Part shown: positions 53,507-62,296 of the stretch, piece by piece
Layout: every line of letters begins with the position of its first letter
How positions within the stretch are numbered: position 1 is the first letter of the stretch
Assembly (NCBI GenBank): GCA_014859835.1
Contig: JACZKW010000047.1
Span: forward strand, 78,194-142,193
Length of the DNA stretch: 64,000 nucleotides
Source: UBA9653 sp014859835
GTDB lineage: Archaea > Thermoplasmatota > Thermoplasmata > UBA10834
Direction: 5' to 3'
The notes under the pieces: generated by a model
The model's database searches: none
The model's input: the letters and a program-made list of their open reading frames with translations, nothing else
Told to the model about the DNA's origin: nothing
Translations under genes and position numbers: made by a program

Positions 53507-53891
53507 TCACATACGCCCTCGTCAGATGCTCAGGACACGATGGTGTATCTGGCCTGAGGCAAGGATTGACAAGACTCCAGACACTATCAATCTTCGGGCG
53601 ATTTCTCTAACCGAGTACCACGTTAGTTGCGCCTGGGTGCGAATCCCTGAGTGAGCGAAGACGAATCAGTTCGTCAAGGATCCAACGGTTGCCTTTCAGA
53701 CACGAATCCTGACCATGACGCAAAGATCGAATCAGGAGTTCTCTGCCGATTACCGAGTACTCGGGCCGATTCGTGGTAGTTTTGCTCAGTTAAAGCACGA
53801 CATGTTTATTATATGGTCCGAGGCGTTTCGAGAGAGGTCAGTGCGTCAACGAGGTGTCGTGACGTCACTCTGAGTTTGGGGGGATTGAACA
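53507..53891 (+). promoter_or_regulatory. 385-base intergenic region with a TATA candidate for the phosphoesterase
   Basis: TTTATTATATGG at 53801-53812 is a TATA candidate giving a leader of about 55-60 bases. GGGGGG at 53878-53883 is the ribosome-binding site. The rest holds no gene that I can support; a TGCGAAT segment near 53640 resembles a T-loop but has no matching stems. Confidence 0.4.
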
Positions 53892-54992
53892 GTGACGATG
53901 GTAGGGGGCCGGTGCAAGAGCGCGTCGATTGTCTTGGTTGCAATTCTGTTCGTCGTATCGATGGCGGCGTCGGGTTTTAGCATCGCGGAGAATGCGAATC
54001 AGTCGCTTCCTGCGGACGAAGCGAGGGCATACACAGTATTCGCAGTTGGCGATATAGGGCTCGATCAGTTGCCGAGGGCGAACACGAACAGGTACCAATA
54101 CGACAAGGTCGCGCAGTTGATATTCGACAATTCACCTGACGCTTTCCTCACGCTGGGGGATGCTCAACACAACGACGGCGAGCTCGAGGATTATCTGACC
54201 TACTACGACACATATTTCAACAAATTGAAGGACATCACCTATCCCGTGCCAGGGAACCACGATTACTACTTGACCGATTATGCCGAGGGATACTTCGACT
54301 ACTTCGGGAGCCCGGAATATTGTGGCAATTCGGAGCTCGTTCTGCAACAGGAGGATGCAGAGGGTCACTCGCTGGGGTACTATTCCTTTGATATCGGAAC
54401 TTGGCACATTGTCGCGTTGAATTCATATCTTACGCATCAATGCGAACTGACGGAGGACCTGCTCCCGGTTGAGGGATCAACTGCTTGGCAGCAGTACGAA
54501 TGGTTGAAAGCCGACCTCGCTGCTCATCAGGACGGATACACGGGCACGATTGCGACGATGCATCACCCGTTATACGACTGGGAGCTGTACTATAAGTGCG
54601 AATGGATCGCCTGGTTCGACCTGGCGACGCAGGTGCATCTGTGGGAAGTGTTCCAGGAGTACGATGTCGAGATGGTTCTGTCGGGGCATAATCACAACTA
54701 TCAGAGATGGACGACCCAGGATCCTTACGGTAACTACGATTCAGAGGGCGTTAGACAGTTCGTAGCAGGAACGGGTGGTGCCTATCTGTGGCAATTGCCT
54801 CCGGAGAACCCGTTGGACAGCGTGGCGGACTATCCTCACGGAATACCGGTCGAGACCCTGGAGAACCTTGAGTACTACGACGGGGACCACTTCGGTGCGA
54901 TGCGTTTGGTGCTGAGCGAGACAGGCTACGAGTATGCGTTCATCTCGGTGGATGGAGATATCATCGATGAGGGAGAAGTCGTCTGCGTTTGA
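53892..54992 (+). CDS. Secreted calcineurin-like metallophosphoesterase
   Basis: 366 residues with a signal peptide (about 1-32). The dinuclear-metal motifs are in order: FAVGDIGLD, LTLGDAQHND, PVPGNHDYY, ATMHHPLYD and VLSGHNHNYQRW. The GHxHxYxR ending is like that of purple acid phosphatases and related secreted enzymes. It probably cleaves phosphate esters outside the cell. GTG 53892 has GGGGGG eight bases upstream; ATG 53898 is the alternative. Confidence 0.85.
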   Translation: MTMVGGRCKSASIVLVAILFVVSMAASGFSIAENANQSLPADEARAYTVFAVGDIGLDQLPRANTNRYQYDKVAQLIFDNSPDAFLTLGDAQHNDGELEDYLTYYDTYFNKLKDITYPVPGNHDYYLTDYAEGYFDYFGSPEYCGNSELVLQQEDAEGHSLGYYSFDIGTWHIVALNSYLTHQCELTEDLLPVEGSTAWQQYEWLKADLAAHQDGYTGTIATMHHPLYDWELYYKCEWIAWFDLATQVHLWEVFQEYDVEMVLSGHNHNYQRWTTQDPYGNYDSEGVRQFVAGTGGAYLWQLPPENPLDSVADYPHGIPVETLENLEYYDGDHFGAMRLVLSETGYEYAFISVDGDIIDEGEVVCV

Positions 54993-55075
54993 CGGATTGC
55001 CGATCTCGAGCGATTCGAATGCCGCCATGGCTCCGTGGAACTCATTGATGAAATCGGGGAATGTGCATCGGAGCG

Positions 55076-56380
55076 CTAGTCGTGTCCCGCTCCGAGCCCG
55101 TCACGGGCATCCCAGAATGCATCGATGAATGCCATCCAACCCAATCCAGATTCCGAGCCAAGTTGGGGGAAAGCGTAGGACCGATACTCGGCCTCTGACC
55201 CGCCCAACATGAGCTCTTCAAGGGAATGACTGGGCGTGAGTGGCAGGTATATGCCCATGCCGGTATGCATGCCATCTGTCAGTTTCGTCGTCCCAATCGC
55301 TATCACGGCATCAGAGTAGGCATCGATGACGTCATTGCATGCCTTCACAATCCTCTTGTCGACGATATTCTGGGCAAGGCTGTCCATGAATATCCCCAGG
55401 TCCACTCTGGTGATTGCATATGTTCCGTAGAGGATAGGTGCGTCCACTCGAGCAGCCTTGATCGCTGCGGAATAGTTTTGGATATCCGGTATGAGCAATT
55501 CAGTGAGATTGACGATCGATCCTGCTAGAGCATCCATGCACCCCAGGTCAATAGCGGCCTTCGAGTTGACCATCTCGGATTTGTACGGAGTGTCAACCAT
55601 CATATCGGTGAAATGCTCCGTGATTGATATGGAGAGCTCCCTGGGTGTGATGTCACGGTCGAGTTCTATCTCCTCGAGGATCCTGTCATAAGCGATCCCC
55701 CTCCATCCAGTGTAGCATTCGCTCGCAACGAGGTAGTCGACTTCCGCGAAGGCACTGTACTCATAGGCGACTTCGACTTGGCTGACGAGGCACTCATCGG
55801 CCCCGATGATGTCGACATGGTATCCGTCGAGCGCCTTGATCGCCTCCTTATGGGTCAAGCTGTCAGGCCCGACACCTTCCTCATCCGAAGGATGGTCATC
55901 CCAAGCGATGTAGTACGGCGTGCCATGATCCCAGAAGACTATGATCGTGTATTGCGCAGATGATTTTTCGAAGGCATATGACACGAAGCTCGTCAAAGTG
56001 AGCGGGTCGCCCATATTGACCTCTTGATTGTGGAAGACGTAATCCGTCATCTCTTCGAGTTCCCCTGTATTCACCTTGTACAGCACAGCTGGCCCATCGA
56101 ACCGATCTACCAACGTGAAGACATCTACGTTCTCGGTCGATCCGACCTCCATCAACTCTAGCAGGTCCGTCTCGACGACCCCGACTTCCTCTCCGCCCAG
56201 GGTCGTGTCGAGGTTATTATCGCCATCCAGATAAACCAGGACTCTCCATGTCGGGGTCAACTGATCTTTGTCACTGTTCGACACAATTTCGCTGCCAGCA
56301 ATCACGGGCTGAGCTACGAACGCTGCAAACACGATGATAGCTGAATACACCAGAATATGCTTTCTAAACTCTGTCCTCAC
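55076..56380 (-). CDS. Secreted clostripain-family (C11) cysteine peptidase
   Basis: 434 residues, signal peptide about 1-28. Catalytic His152 in IVFWDHGTPYYIAW and Cys197 in IIGADECLVSQVEVAYE, keeping the D-x-C spacing. WRVLVYLDGDNNLD is the conserved first strand of the family. It is the most diverged of the three paralogs and has a longer loop between His and Cys (WDDHPSDEEGVGPDSLTHKE). It converges on the phosphoesterase gene. Confidence 0.88.
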   Translation of the reverse strand: MRTEFRKHILVYSAIIVFAAFVAQPVIAGSEIVSNSDKDQLTPTWRVLVYLDGDNNLDTTLGGEEVGVVETDLLELMEVGSTENVDVFTLVDRFDGPAVLYKVNTGELEEMTDYVFHNQEVNMGDPLTLTSFVSYAFEKSSAQYTIIVFWDHGTPYYIAWDDHPSDEEGVGPDSLTHKEAIKALDGYHVDIIGADECLVSQVEVAYEYSAFAEVDYLVASECYTGWRGIAYDRILEEIELDRDITPRELSISITEHFTDMMVDTPYKSEMVNSKAAIDLGCMDALAGSIVNLTELLIPDIQNYSAAIKAARVDAPILYGTYAITRVDLGIFMDSLAQNIVDKRIVKACNDVIDAYSDAVIAIGTTKLTDGMHTGMGIYLPLTPSHSLEELMLGGSEAEYRSYAFPQLGSESGLGWMAFIDAFWDARDGLGAGHD

Positions 56381-56592
56381 GACATTATCCCCCCACCGCT
56401 GCAGACTGTGGCTGGCGGCTGGGTCGGTGAAGTGTATCTGGCATATTTAGTTGTTAACTGACTCATCCGGTGAAACCCCGGATACGTACACCGGAACGGC
56501 TGAGAGCGCCGGACAAGATGTCGTCTCTCGGATTGCTGAAATAGAAAAGAACGGGGGCTGAAACCCCCTGCTCATGTTAACGGTTTCTTCGG

Positions 56593-57759
56593 TCACGCGT
56601 TGTAGTCCACAAGGAACGCATGCCATCCCATGTCGTTGGCAAACGCCACATCAATGTAGGCATCCTTGTACATGTCCCAGTCTCCGCCTACGCCCCACCA
56701 AAGAGTGAGGCCGTGGCATGCCGCTGCTCCAGGACCGTTCACGAACGCGAGCACAGACGAATCGATGGCTGCGATCATGGCAGACGTCGCGGCTCTGAGC
56801 GTTGCGTCCTTGATCTTCGTGTCCGCGAGCAAATATTCGCCGAAGTCAGCCATGTCCACGTGCTCCGATGTGGCCCATGCACAGTACGCGCTCTTGAGTG
56901 CGTTCTTGTAGCTCCTCTTGTAGACAGCCAAGTTGTCGTGCATCGATCCGCACCAGTCGTCGAAGACCTGTGCCTGTTGACCTATGCTCGCAACGTCAAT
57001 GGCCGATAGAGCAACCGTGGTCGCCCAGTTCAGCGGGTTGTAGTACGCGCCCCATCCGTCCACCAGGTCGCACGCGAGCTGGTCAGGCGTCCTCGAAGGA
57101 TCGTTGGCCACCGTAGTGAACATCAGGTCGTACGGGAAGCCGTTCATCGGTATGGTCTCTTCAGATGCAACCACGTTGTCAACCATCCCTGTGAGGGATA
57201 TCTGGTACAAGACCTCTATCGCAGCCATGTTGCAGCAGTCGAACGACATGACATCGATGTACACGCCAGCACTCACGAGCGCTGCCTGGAACTCTGGCAT
57301 CAGGATCTTGTCCCCGGAGGTCTGGTCGTTGCTGAAGTATCTCCACGCATAGCCGTGGTCCGAAGCTGTGATCACCAGGTGGTCGCTCGGGTACAAGGTC
57401 GATACCTCTTGCAGGAACCAAGCGAACGTGGCTCCATCGCCGAAGTTCATTTCGGGGTAAGTGTTGACCACTTGCGTCGTGCCGCCATCGATCTCGATGA
57501 GCTCTATTCCCTGAGTGCTCATTCTGTCGAGCATGACTACGACGTTGAGCCCTTCGCTAGACGGTATGTTTAGAAGAGCCGGTAGGCTGTACTCGTCATA
57601 ATACCGTTCAAGGTCGTTGTCTCCATTGTAGTAGATGGCGAGAGTCCACGGTGTGGTCTCTCCCTCCGCTCTGGCATGGCCGACGAGCATGATGCTCGGA
57701 GCCACTAGAACGGAGGCGATCAGAATCCCAAGGCACACTCTAGTATTGAGTCCCCTCAT
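56593..57759 (-). CDS. Secreted clostripain-family (C11) cysteine peptidase
   Basis: 388 residues from ATG 57759, which starts directly with a signal peptide (MRGLNTRVCLGILIASVLVA); the frame runs 25 codons further but those lack signal features. Catalytic His135 in ITASDHGYAWRYF and Cys176 in VMSFDCCNMAAIEVLY. Shares TYPEMNFGDG, NDQTSG and GFPYDLMFT with the peptidase at 13244-14449, so these two arose by a recent duplication relative to the third. Confidence 0.88.
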   Translation of the reverse strand: MRGLNTRVCLGILIASVLVAPSIMLVGHARAEGETTPWTLAIYYNGDNDLERYYDEYSLPALLNIPSSEGLNVVVMLDRMSTQGIELIEIDGGTTQVVNTYPEMNFGDGATFAWFLQEVSTLYPSDHLVITASDHGYAWRYFSNDQTSGDKILMPEFQAALVSAGVYIDVMSFDCCNMAAIEVLYQISLTGMVDNVVASEETIPMNGFPYDLMFTTVANDPSRTPDQLACDLVDGWGAYYNPLNWATTVALSAIDVASIGQQAQVFDDWCGSMHDNLAVYKRSYKNALKSAYCAWATSEHVDMADFGEYLLADTKIKDATLRAATSAMIAAIDSSVLAFVNGPGAAACHGLTLWWGVGGDWDMYKDAYIDVAFANDMGWHAFLVDYNA

Positions 57760-57988
57760 GTTCTTAGTCCCCTTTGGAGAGCATTCAGTAAGAACGCTCG
57801 AAAACAGCTCCCCACCGAACGGGAAATGGGCCACTGACTATATCAACAGTGCCACTGATTGACATTGCCCATATATCTACATCTTATAATCTCTGAATTG
57901 CGTTATCTTAAGTTTGCGGGTCATATCACTTTGCCTGGACGATTGATTGATGATTCAGAATTATGAATGCGATGGCTATGCTTAGGAG

Positions 57989-58162
57989 TGGGGGCAGAGG
58001 GATTTGAACCCCCATCAACGGGTTTCCACCACGCGGAGAGCGACTCCGTGTGTTACGGACATCATGGGTCATCGCTCCAGTTACTCATCACCGGTCAGCA
58101 ACCCAATGGAAATCATTCCCATAACTGGAGCCCGTAAGGATACCAGGTTACCCCATACCCCC
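57989..58162 (-). tRNA. tRNA-Trp(CCA) with a 101-base intron containing box C/D-like elements
   Basis: On the minus strand acceptor GGGGGTA (58162-58156) pairs with TGCCCCC, discriminator A at 57989. Anticodon stem ACGGG/CCCGT encloses CTCCAG-A with anticodon CCA. T-arm GGGGG-TTCAAAT-CCCTC has one G-T pair. The anticodon arm closes only when 58024-58124 is removed at the 37/38 site. Inside the intron are CTGA (58098-58095), GTGATGA (58091-58085) and TAACTGGAGC (58083-58074), the last complementary to the anticodon loop plus exon-intron junction. Known euryarchaeal tRNA-Trp introns guide 2'-O-methylation in the same way. Confidence 0.92.
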
Positions 58163-58186
58163 GTATGGTTTGGGACGTAGGCGAGC

Positions 58187-58294
58187 CTACTTCTTCCTAA
58201 GCCGCTGTGCTCGCTTTCTTCTTCTCATCTTCTTCTTGCGCCATTTCCAGCGCTGCTTGCCTTTCTTCTTCCAGGCGCGTGAGCTTCGTTTCAT
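58187..58294 (-). CDS. rpl41e: Very small basic protein, probable ribosomal protein L41e
   Basis: 35 residues, more than half Lys/Arg: MKRSSRAWKKKGKQRWKWRK, then KKMRRRKRAQRLRKK. The W-x-W-R-K-K-x-M-R-R-x-K-R core is that of archaeal/eukaryal L41e, a single helix in the ribosome. AAGGGAG precedes the ATG and a TATTAAAA box lies about 45-50 bases upstream. It sits between tRNA-Trp and tRNA-Arg on the same strand. Confidence 0.7.
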   Translation of the reverse strand: MKRSSRAWKKKGKQRWKWRKKKMRRRKRAQRLRKK

Positions 58295-58362
58295 GAGTTA
58301 GACTCCCTTACGTCGTTTGGGCGTACATCGCTCCCTTTTAATATGCCTTTTGGCGGGCCAAG

Positions 58363-58483
58363 CGGGCCGGTCGGGAATTTCGGGCGTTTTTGACGCCATT
58401 CGAACCCGAGACCACTGGCTCCCTCCGTCCCCCATGAGGGGACTTAGAAGGCCAGTGCTATATCCTGACTAAGCCACCGGCCC
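58363..58483 (-). tRNA. tRNA-Arg(TCT) interrupted by two introns
   Basis: On the minus strand acceptor GGGCCGG (58483-58477) pairs perfectly with CCGGCCC, discriminator G at 58363. Anticodon stem CTGGC/GCCAG with loop CTTCTA-A needs removal of 24 bases (58421-58444) at 37/38; that intron has a GTCCCC-TCAT-GGGGAC hairpin. T-stem TCGGG/CCCGA is perfect, but the T-loop TTCGAAT is followed by 22 extra bases (58377-58398, boundary uncertain by one base) with a GGCGT-CAAAA-ACGCC hairpin. Removing both gives a normal 75-base tRNA. TATA-like TTTTATACATA lies about 30-40 bases upstream. Confidence 0.9.
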
Positions 58484-58577
58484 ATGCTGGCCAAAGTCCA
58501 GATAATTCGCCTATGTATAAAACCTTGGTTGTTGCACACCCTTACCCTTCCCGATCAATGGTCGGGGCGTTTAATGA

Positions 58578-58590
58578 GTTAATTTAAAAA
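58578..58590 (+). promoter_or_regulatory. TATA box of the PAC2 gene
   Basis: TAATTTAAAAAC about 30 bases before the ATG at 58617; implies a leaderless or very short leader transcript. Confidence 0.5.
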
Positions 58591-58616
58591 CACAGCACCT
58601 CCCTCAGGGCTCTTGC

Positions 58617-59387
58617 ATGGGCAACATAAACATATTCGAATTGAAGAAGACCGATCTCAGAAATGCCGTCGTCATCGACGGTTTCCCCAGTGTCGGACTG
58701 GTCAGTTCGATAGTGGCTAGTTACCTGATAGCTCTCCTGAAGATGGAATACATAGCGGTGATGGATTCAGACATGTTCCCCACCGTCTCCTTGATAAAAA
58801 ACTCCGAACCGCTGGGTCCTGCTAGGATATACGCTCGTCCGCACCTGAAGGAGGGTGAGCAGCAGATTGTCGTCTTCTCGACCGAACTGCAGCCATCCGG
58901 AGCGTTGCTGAGGCCTCTCGGGACAGCGATGATAGATTTCGCAATCGAGCAGAAATGCAGGCTCGTGATATCCGCGGGCGGACTGATCGTCGAACGGGGC
59001 GAGGAAGAGCCAGAGGCCTCCTCAGGTGAGGTCGCGGTCTATGGGATCGGTAGCACGGAAGCCGCACAGGAGCTGCTTAAGTCGGCCGATGCCGAACCGT
59101 TCATAGAGGGCGTGATCTCGGGTACCGCAGGCGTTCTATTGAACGAAGGCACGAGGCGCGGGGTCGATGTCATCACACTGCTCGCAGAAGCCCGTCCAGA
59201 TGTGGCAGACGCTCGGGCCGCAGCACTCATACTCGCTGTGATCGACCAGATGGTCCTCCATCTCAACCTGAACGTCGAACCACTCTGCAAGGAGGCCGAA
59301 CGCCTAGAAGCCCAGCTGAAGATCCTTCACAGGGACGCAGAGAAGAAGAGCGATGGTCAGAGGCCGGATCTCGCCGGTTACCATTGA
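58617..59387 (+). CDS. PAC2-family protein (proteasome assembly chaperone-like)
   Basis: 256 residues. VVIDGFPSVGLVSSIVASYLI, then VMDSDMFPTVSLI near the start and GTAGVLLNEGTRRGVDVITLLAEA are PAC2-family motifs shared with archaeal homologs of proteasome assembly chaperone 2. The C terminus is a short coiled coil (EAERLEAQLKILHRDAEKK). The archaeal role, presumably in 20S proteasome assembly or a related ATP-grasp partner, is not shown by the sequence. Confidence 0.82.
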   Translation: MGNINIFELKKTDLRNAVVIDGFPSVGLVSSIVASYLIALLKMEYIAVMDSDMFPTVSLIKNSEPLGPARIYARPHLKEGEQQIVVFSTELQPSGALLRPLGTAMIDFAIEQKCRLVISAGGLIVERGEEEPEASSGEVAVYGIGSTEAAQELLKSADAEPFIEGVISGTAGVLLNEGTRRGVDVITLLAEARPDVADARAAALILAVIDQMVLHLNLNVEPLCKEAERLEAQLKILHRDAEKKSDGQRPDLAGYH

Positions 59388-59588
59388 CCGTTCGAACTTG
59401 CGAACCATCGTGCTTTCGATTGTCAGTACCGAGAGCGCGAGCTACCAAACTTTATTAGATATACTGATGATTCTTCCTGTGATGCGGGCCAGCGGTTCCA
59501 AGTTCAGGCATTCTTTGATTTCATCTAATCGCGAAGGAACTGGGACCGCTCATGATAAGCAACCTGCAATGGATTGGCAGGTGGTGCG

Positions 59589-60761
59589 ATGCTAGATGTT
59601 CTCTACAATCTCCTCATCATTCTGATGGTCCTTTTTTGGCTTCTTAGCTTCAAGAAGACGAAGAGGCCAGGCAGGCTCAGGAGATTCGTATCGAAGAACG
59701 CGCTGGTCGTGGGCATTTCACTATGGATATTGGCATCAATCCTCGTGGTCGTATTCGTGGTGGAATTCGACTACTTCGGGGATAGTCGCGATGTGGACGA
59801 TGCAGTGGATGCCGCCGTCGTCAATTGGACGAGCGGGATCAATCCTTACACGGAATTCGTCGTTCCGAGGTTCAGCGAGATGGGGCATTTTGCCATTTTT
59901 GGCGATAATTCGGACAGCATCGCCGTGTGGTCGTACGGTCCATACAATTACCTGCCATTCGATCTGATGTTTTATTCAACTGCTCACGCAGCTCTTGGAG
60001 AATTCGGATCCCCTGTCTGGTTCGTCATCACCAATATCATGTGCGCATCCTTCGCGCTCTTCCTGTTTTACAGGCTCCTCGATATCAAGAATCCCTATCT
60101 GTACTCTCCATTTGCCATAATGCTGGTAATATTCTATGCGTTCGATAACACCAGCCTGACCATGCTTTTAATAATCGGAGCTTTATATTTAAAAGAACGG
60201 TCCCCGGTCATCCCCGAAACACTCGCTGTGATGGCAATGGGCGTGGCATGTCTAACCAAGATCTTTGCCGTGATCCCATTCATCGTTCTCGCACTCTTCA
60301 TCCTTCAAAGGGAGATCAAGAATCGCGATCTCAGAAAAATCGCGGAGGCCGCTGTCGCGATCGCTGCCGCTTGCATAATTGCCATTCTTGTCATAGCACC
60401 GTTCGGAATGTCCGATGTGCTCGATTCCACGGTGTTCGTCTATTCGTCTGGTGAGGTCCGCGACGACATGCCAATCGGAGGGACGGTTCTGAGCGAACTC
60501 ATCGGAGGCAATTCATACTACTCCTATATCTGCTTGGGAACGATGGCGGCAGCAGTCCTCATAGGCCTGCTCCTGCGCTCGTCGAACGATAGAGTCCTCT
60601 TGTTCCTCAGCGTTTTCCTGCTCGTCTCGGTCAAGAGCACGCTGGCGCCATTTTGCATCGCCTGGATATTCCTTGCTCTCAAGTACCGCGATGTGCTCGT
60701 GCTAAGGGACAAAGAGTTCGAGACCACCAAGACCCCACCCCCTCAAGCATCGGATCCTTGA
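59589..60761 (+). CDS. Polytopic membrane protein, possibly a GT-C/GT87-like glycosyltransferase
   Basis: 390 residues with about nine membrane segments. After the first two helices an extracytoplasmic stretch contains DVDDAVDAAVVNWTSGINPY and WSYGPYNYLPFDLMFY, the acidic first loop and Tyr/Pro-rich site seen in polyprenyl-phosphate-dependent GT-C and DUF2029 proteins. LTKIFAVIPFIVLALFIL recurs in that group. The identification is by pattern only. ATG 59589 follows GGCAGGTGG. Confidence 0.55.
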   Translation: MLDVLYNLLIILMVLFWLLSFKKTKRPGRLRRFVSKNALVVGISLWILASILVVVFVVEFDYFGDSRDVDDAVDAAVVNWTSGINPYTEFVVPRFSEMGHFAIFGDNSDSIAVWSYGPYNYLPFDLMFYSTAHAALGEFGSPVWFVITNIMCASFALFLFYRLLDIKNPYLYSPFAIMLVIFYAFDNTSLTMLLIIGALYLKERSPVIPETLAVMAMGVACLTKIFAVIPFIVLALFILQREIKNRDLRKIAEAAVAIAAACIIAILVIAPFGMSDVLDSTVFVYSSGEVRDDMPIGGTVLSELIGGNSYYSYICLGTMAAAVLIGLLLRSSNDRVLLFLSVFLLVSVKSTLAPFCIAWIFLALKYRDVLVLRDKEFETTKTPPPQASDP

Positions 60762-60889
60762 GATCACCGTCTGGCCTGTTCGCGTCCCGTGTCAAATGAG
60801 CGGCCCCCGTTGTTCCTAAAGAAATATCTATTGTTTCAACCATGCACAGATGGAGACGCTAGTTATCGCACAAACTTCGAGGTATGTTC

Positions 60890-62227
60890 ATGACTGCGCA
60901 AAAAGCTTCAATCAAGACCGAGGTCCCCGGACCGAAGTCCAAGGAACTCGGAAGGCTTAGGGAGGAGTACCTCTCAAAGGGGGTCGGGATTGTCGCACCG
61001 ATCTTCATTGAGACAGCCGAAGGATCATTGTTGAATGACGTGGACGGGAACGTGTTCATCGATATGGGCAGTGGAATCGGGGTCAATAATGTCGGAAACA
61101 GACCCCCTGAGGTTGTAGCTGCCGTGAAGGAACAGGCAGACAAGTTCCTGCACCTCTGTTTCCAGGTGACTCCGTACGAGAGCTACATCAGGCTCGCTGA
61201 GAAGCTCGCCAAGATTGCACCTGGTAAGGATCTGACCAAATCCGTTCTCTTCAACTCTGGCGCCGAAGCCGTCGAGAATTCCGTCAAGATCTCGAGGCAT
61301 TTCACGAAGAAGTCAGCAGCGTTTTCGTTCGTCCACGCGTTCCATGGGAGGACGATGATGGCCATGGCCCTCACATCGAAGGAGATGCCCTACAAAGCAG
61401 GCTTCGGCCCACTCCCTGAGACGTACAAGGTCGATTTCGCGTATTGTTACAGATGTCCTCTACAGATGAGCTATCCATCCTGTGGTATCGCATGCGCAGA
61501 CAAGATCGATGAGATATGGTCCGCCCCACAGTTCGAGGGGAAGGTGGCATGTCTGATCGGTGAACCGATATCCGGCGAAGGTGGATTCATAGTTCCGCCG
61601 AAGGAGTTCTACCCTAAGATCACCAAGATATGCAGGAATCACGGGGTCGTCTATATCGACGACGAGATCCAGACTGGCGCTGGCAGAACGGGGCGTATGT
61701 GGTGCGTGGAGCATTGGCCCGGGACCGAACCGGACATGCTCGTCAGCGGAAAGGGCATCGGCGGCGGATTCCCGGTCTCAGCGACCACGGGCAGACCAGA
61801 GATAATGGATGCTCCGCAGGTCGGAGGTCTGGGCGGGACTTTCGGCGGGAACCCGGTCGCGTGCGTCGCTGCTCTCGCACAGATGGCCCTCATCGAGAAA
61901 GCGCTGAAGAACGTCTCTAAGATCAACGTGTACATGACCCGCAGGTTGTTGGAATTACAGAAGAGATTCCCTATAATCGGAGATGTCCGTGGAATGGGTG
62001 CCATGATGGCTGTGGAATTGGTCGACGATGCGAAGACCAAGGCTCCCGCTGCAAAGGAGACGAAGGCGGTCAAAGCTGCTGCGCTCCAACACGGCCTCCT
62101 CTTGTTGACCTGTGGCACCTACGACAACGTCATCAGGCTCCACCCTTCGATGGTGATGCCCCCGGAGACACTCGAACAGGCGATGGACCTGCTGGAGCAG
62201 AGCTTCGAGGAAGTGATTAAGAAATAA
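60890..62227 (+). CDS. Class III (ornithine/4-aminobutyrate-type) aminotransferase
   Basis: 445 residues. LFNSGAEAVENSVKISRHFT and AFHGRT shape the PLP pocket, VYIDDEIQTGAGRTG holds the cofactor Asp, and LVSGKGIGGGFPVSA carries the Schiff-base Lys; GGTFGGNPVACVAAL is the usual following motif. Length and motifs fit 4-aminobutyrate or a broad 2-oxoglutarate-dependent omega-aminotransferase. An internal Cys cluster, CYRCPLQMSYPSCGIAC, is seen in some archaeal relatives. ATG 60890 is preferred since GAGGT lies six bases upstream; ATG 60884 is too close to it. Confidence 0.85.
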   Translation: MTAQKASIKTEVPGPKSKELGRLREEYLSKGVGIVAPIFIETAEGSLLNDVDGNVFIDMGSGIGVNNVGNRPPEVVAAVKEQADKFLHLCFQVTPYESYIRLAEKLAKIAPGKDLTKSVLFNSGAEAVENSVKISRHFTKKSAAFSFVHAFHGRTMMAMALTSKEMPYKAGFGPLPETYKVDFAYCYRCPLQMSYPSCGIACADKIDEIWSAPQFEGKVACLIGEPISGEGGFIVPPKEFYPKITKICRNHGVVYIDDEIQTGAGRTGRMWCVEHWPGTEPDMLVSGKGIGGGFPVSATTGRPEIMDAPQVGGLGGTFGGNPVACVAALAQMALIEKALKNVSKINVYMTRRLLELQKRFPIIGDVRGMGAMMAVELVDDAKTKAPAAKETKAVKAAALQHGLLLLTCGTYDNVIRLHPSMVMPPETLEQAMDLLEQSFEEVIKK

Positions 62228-62296
62228 TCGCATCATCTCGATCGGACGAGATTCCGAAACCATTTCCCTTCATTCCAATTTCATTCTACTTACTGG

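Noticed and set aside
52514..53557. Rightward frame of about 350 codons opposite the GNAT gene
   Set aside because: The minus-strand product has two acetyl-CoA binding loops; the plus-strand one has no motif and no good start.
53620..53670. TGCGAAT segment resembling a tRNA T-loop
   Set aside because: No T-stem, acceptor stem or anticodon arm can be paired around it.
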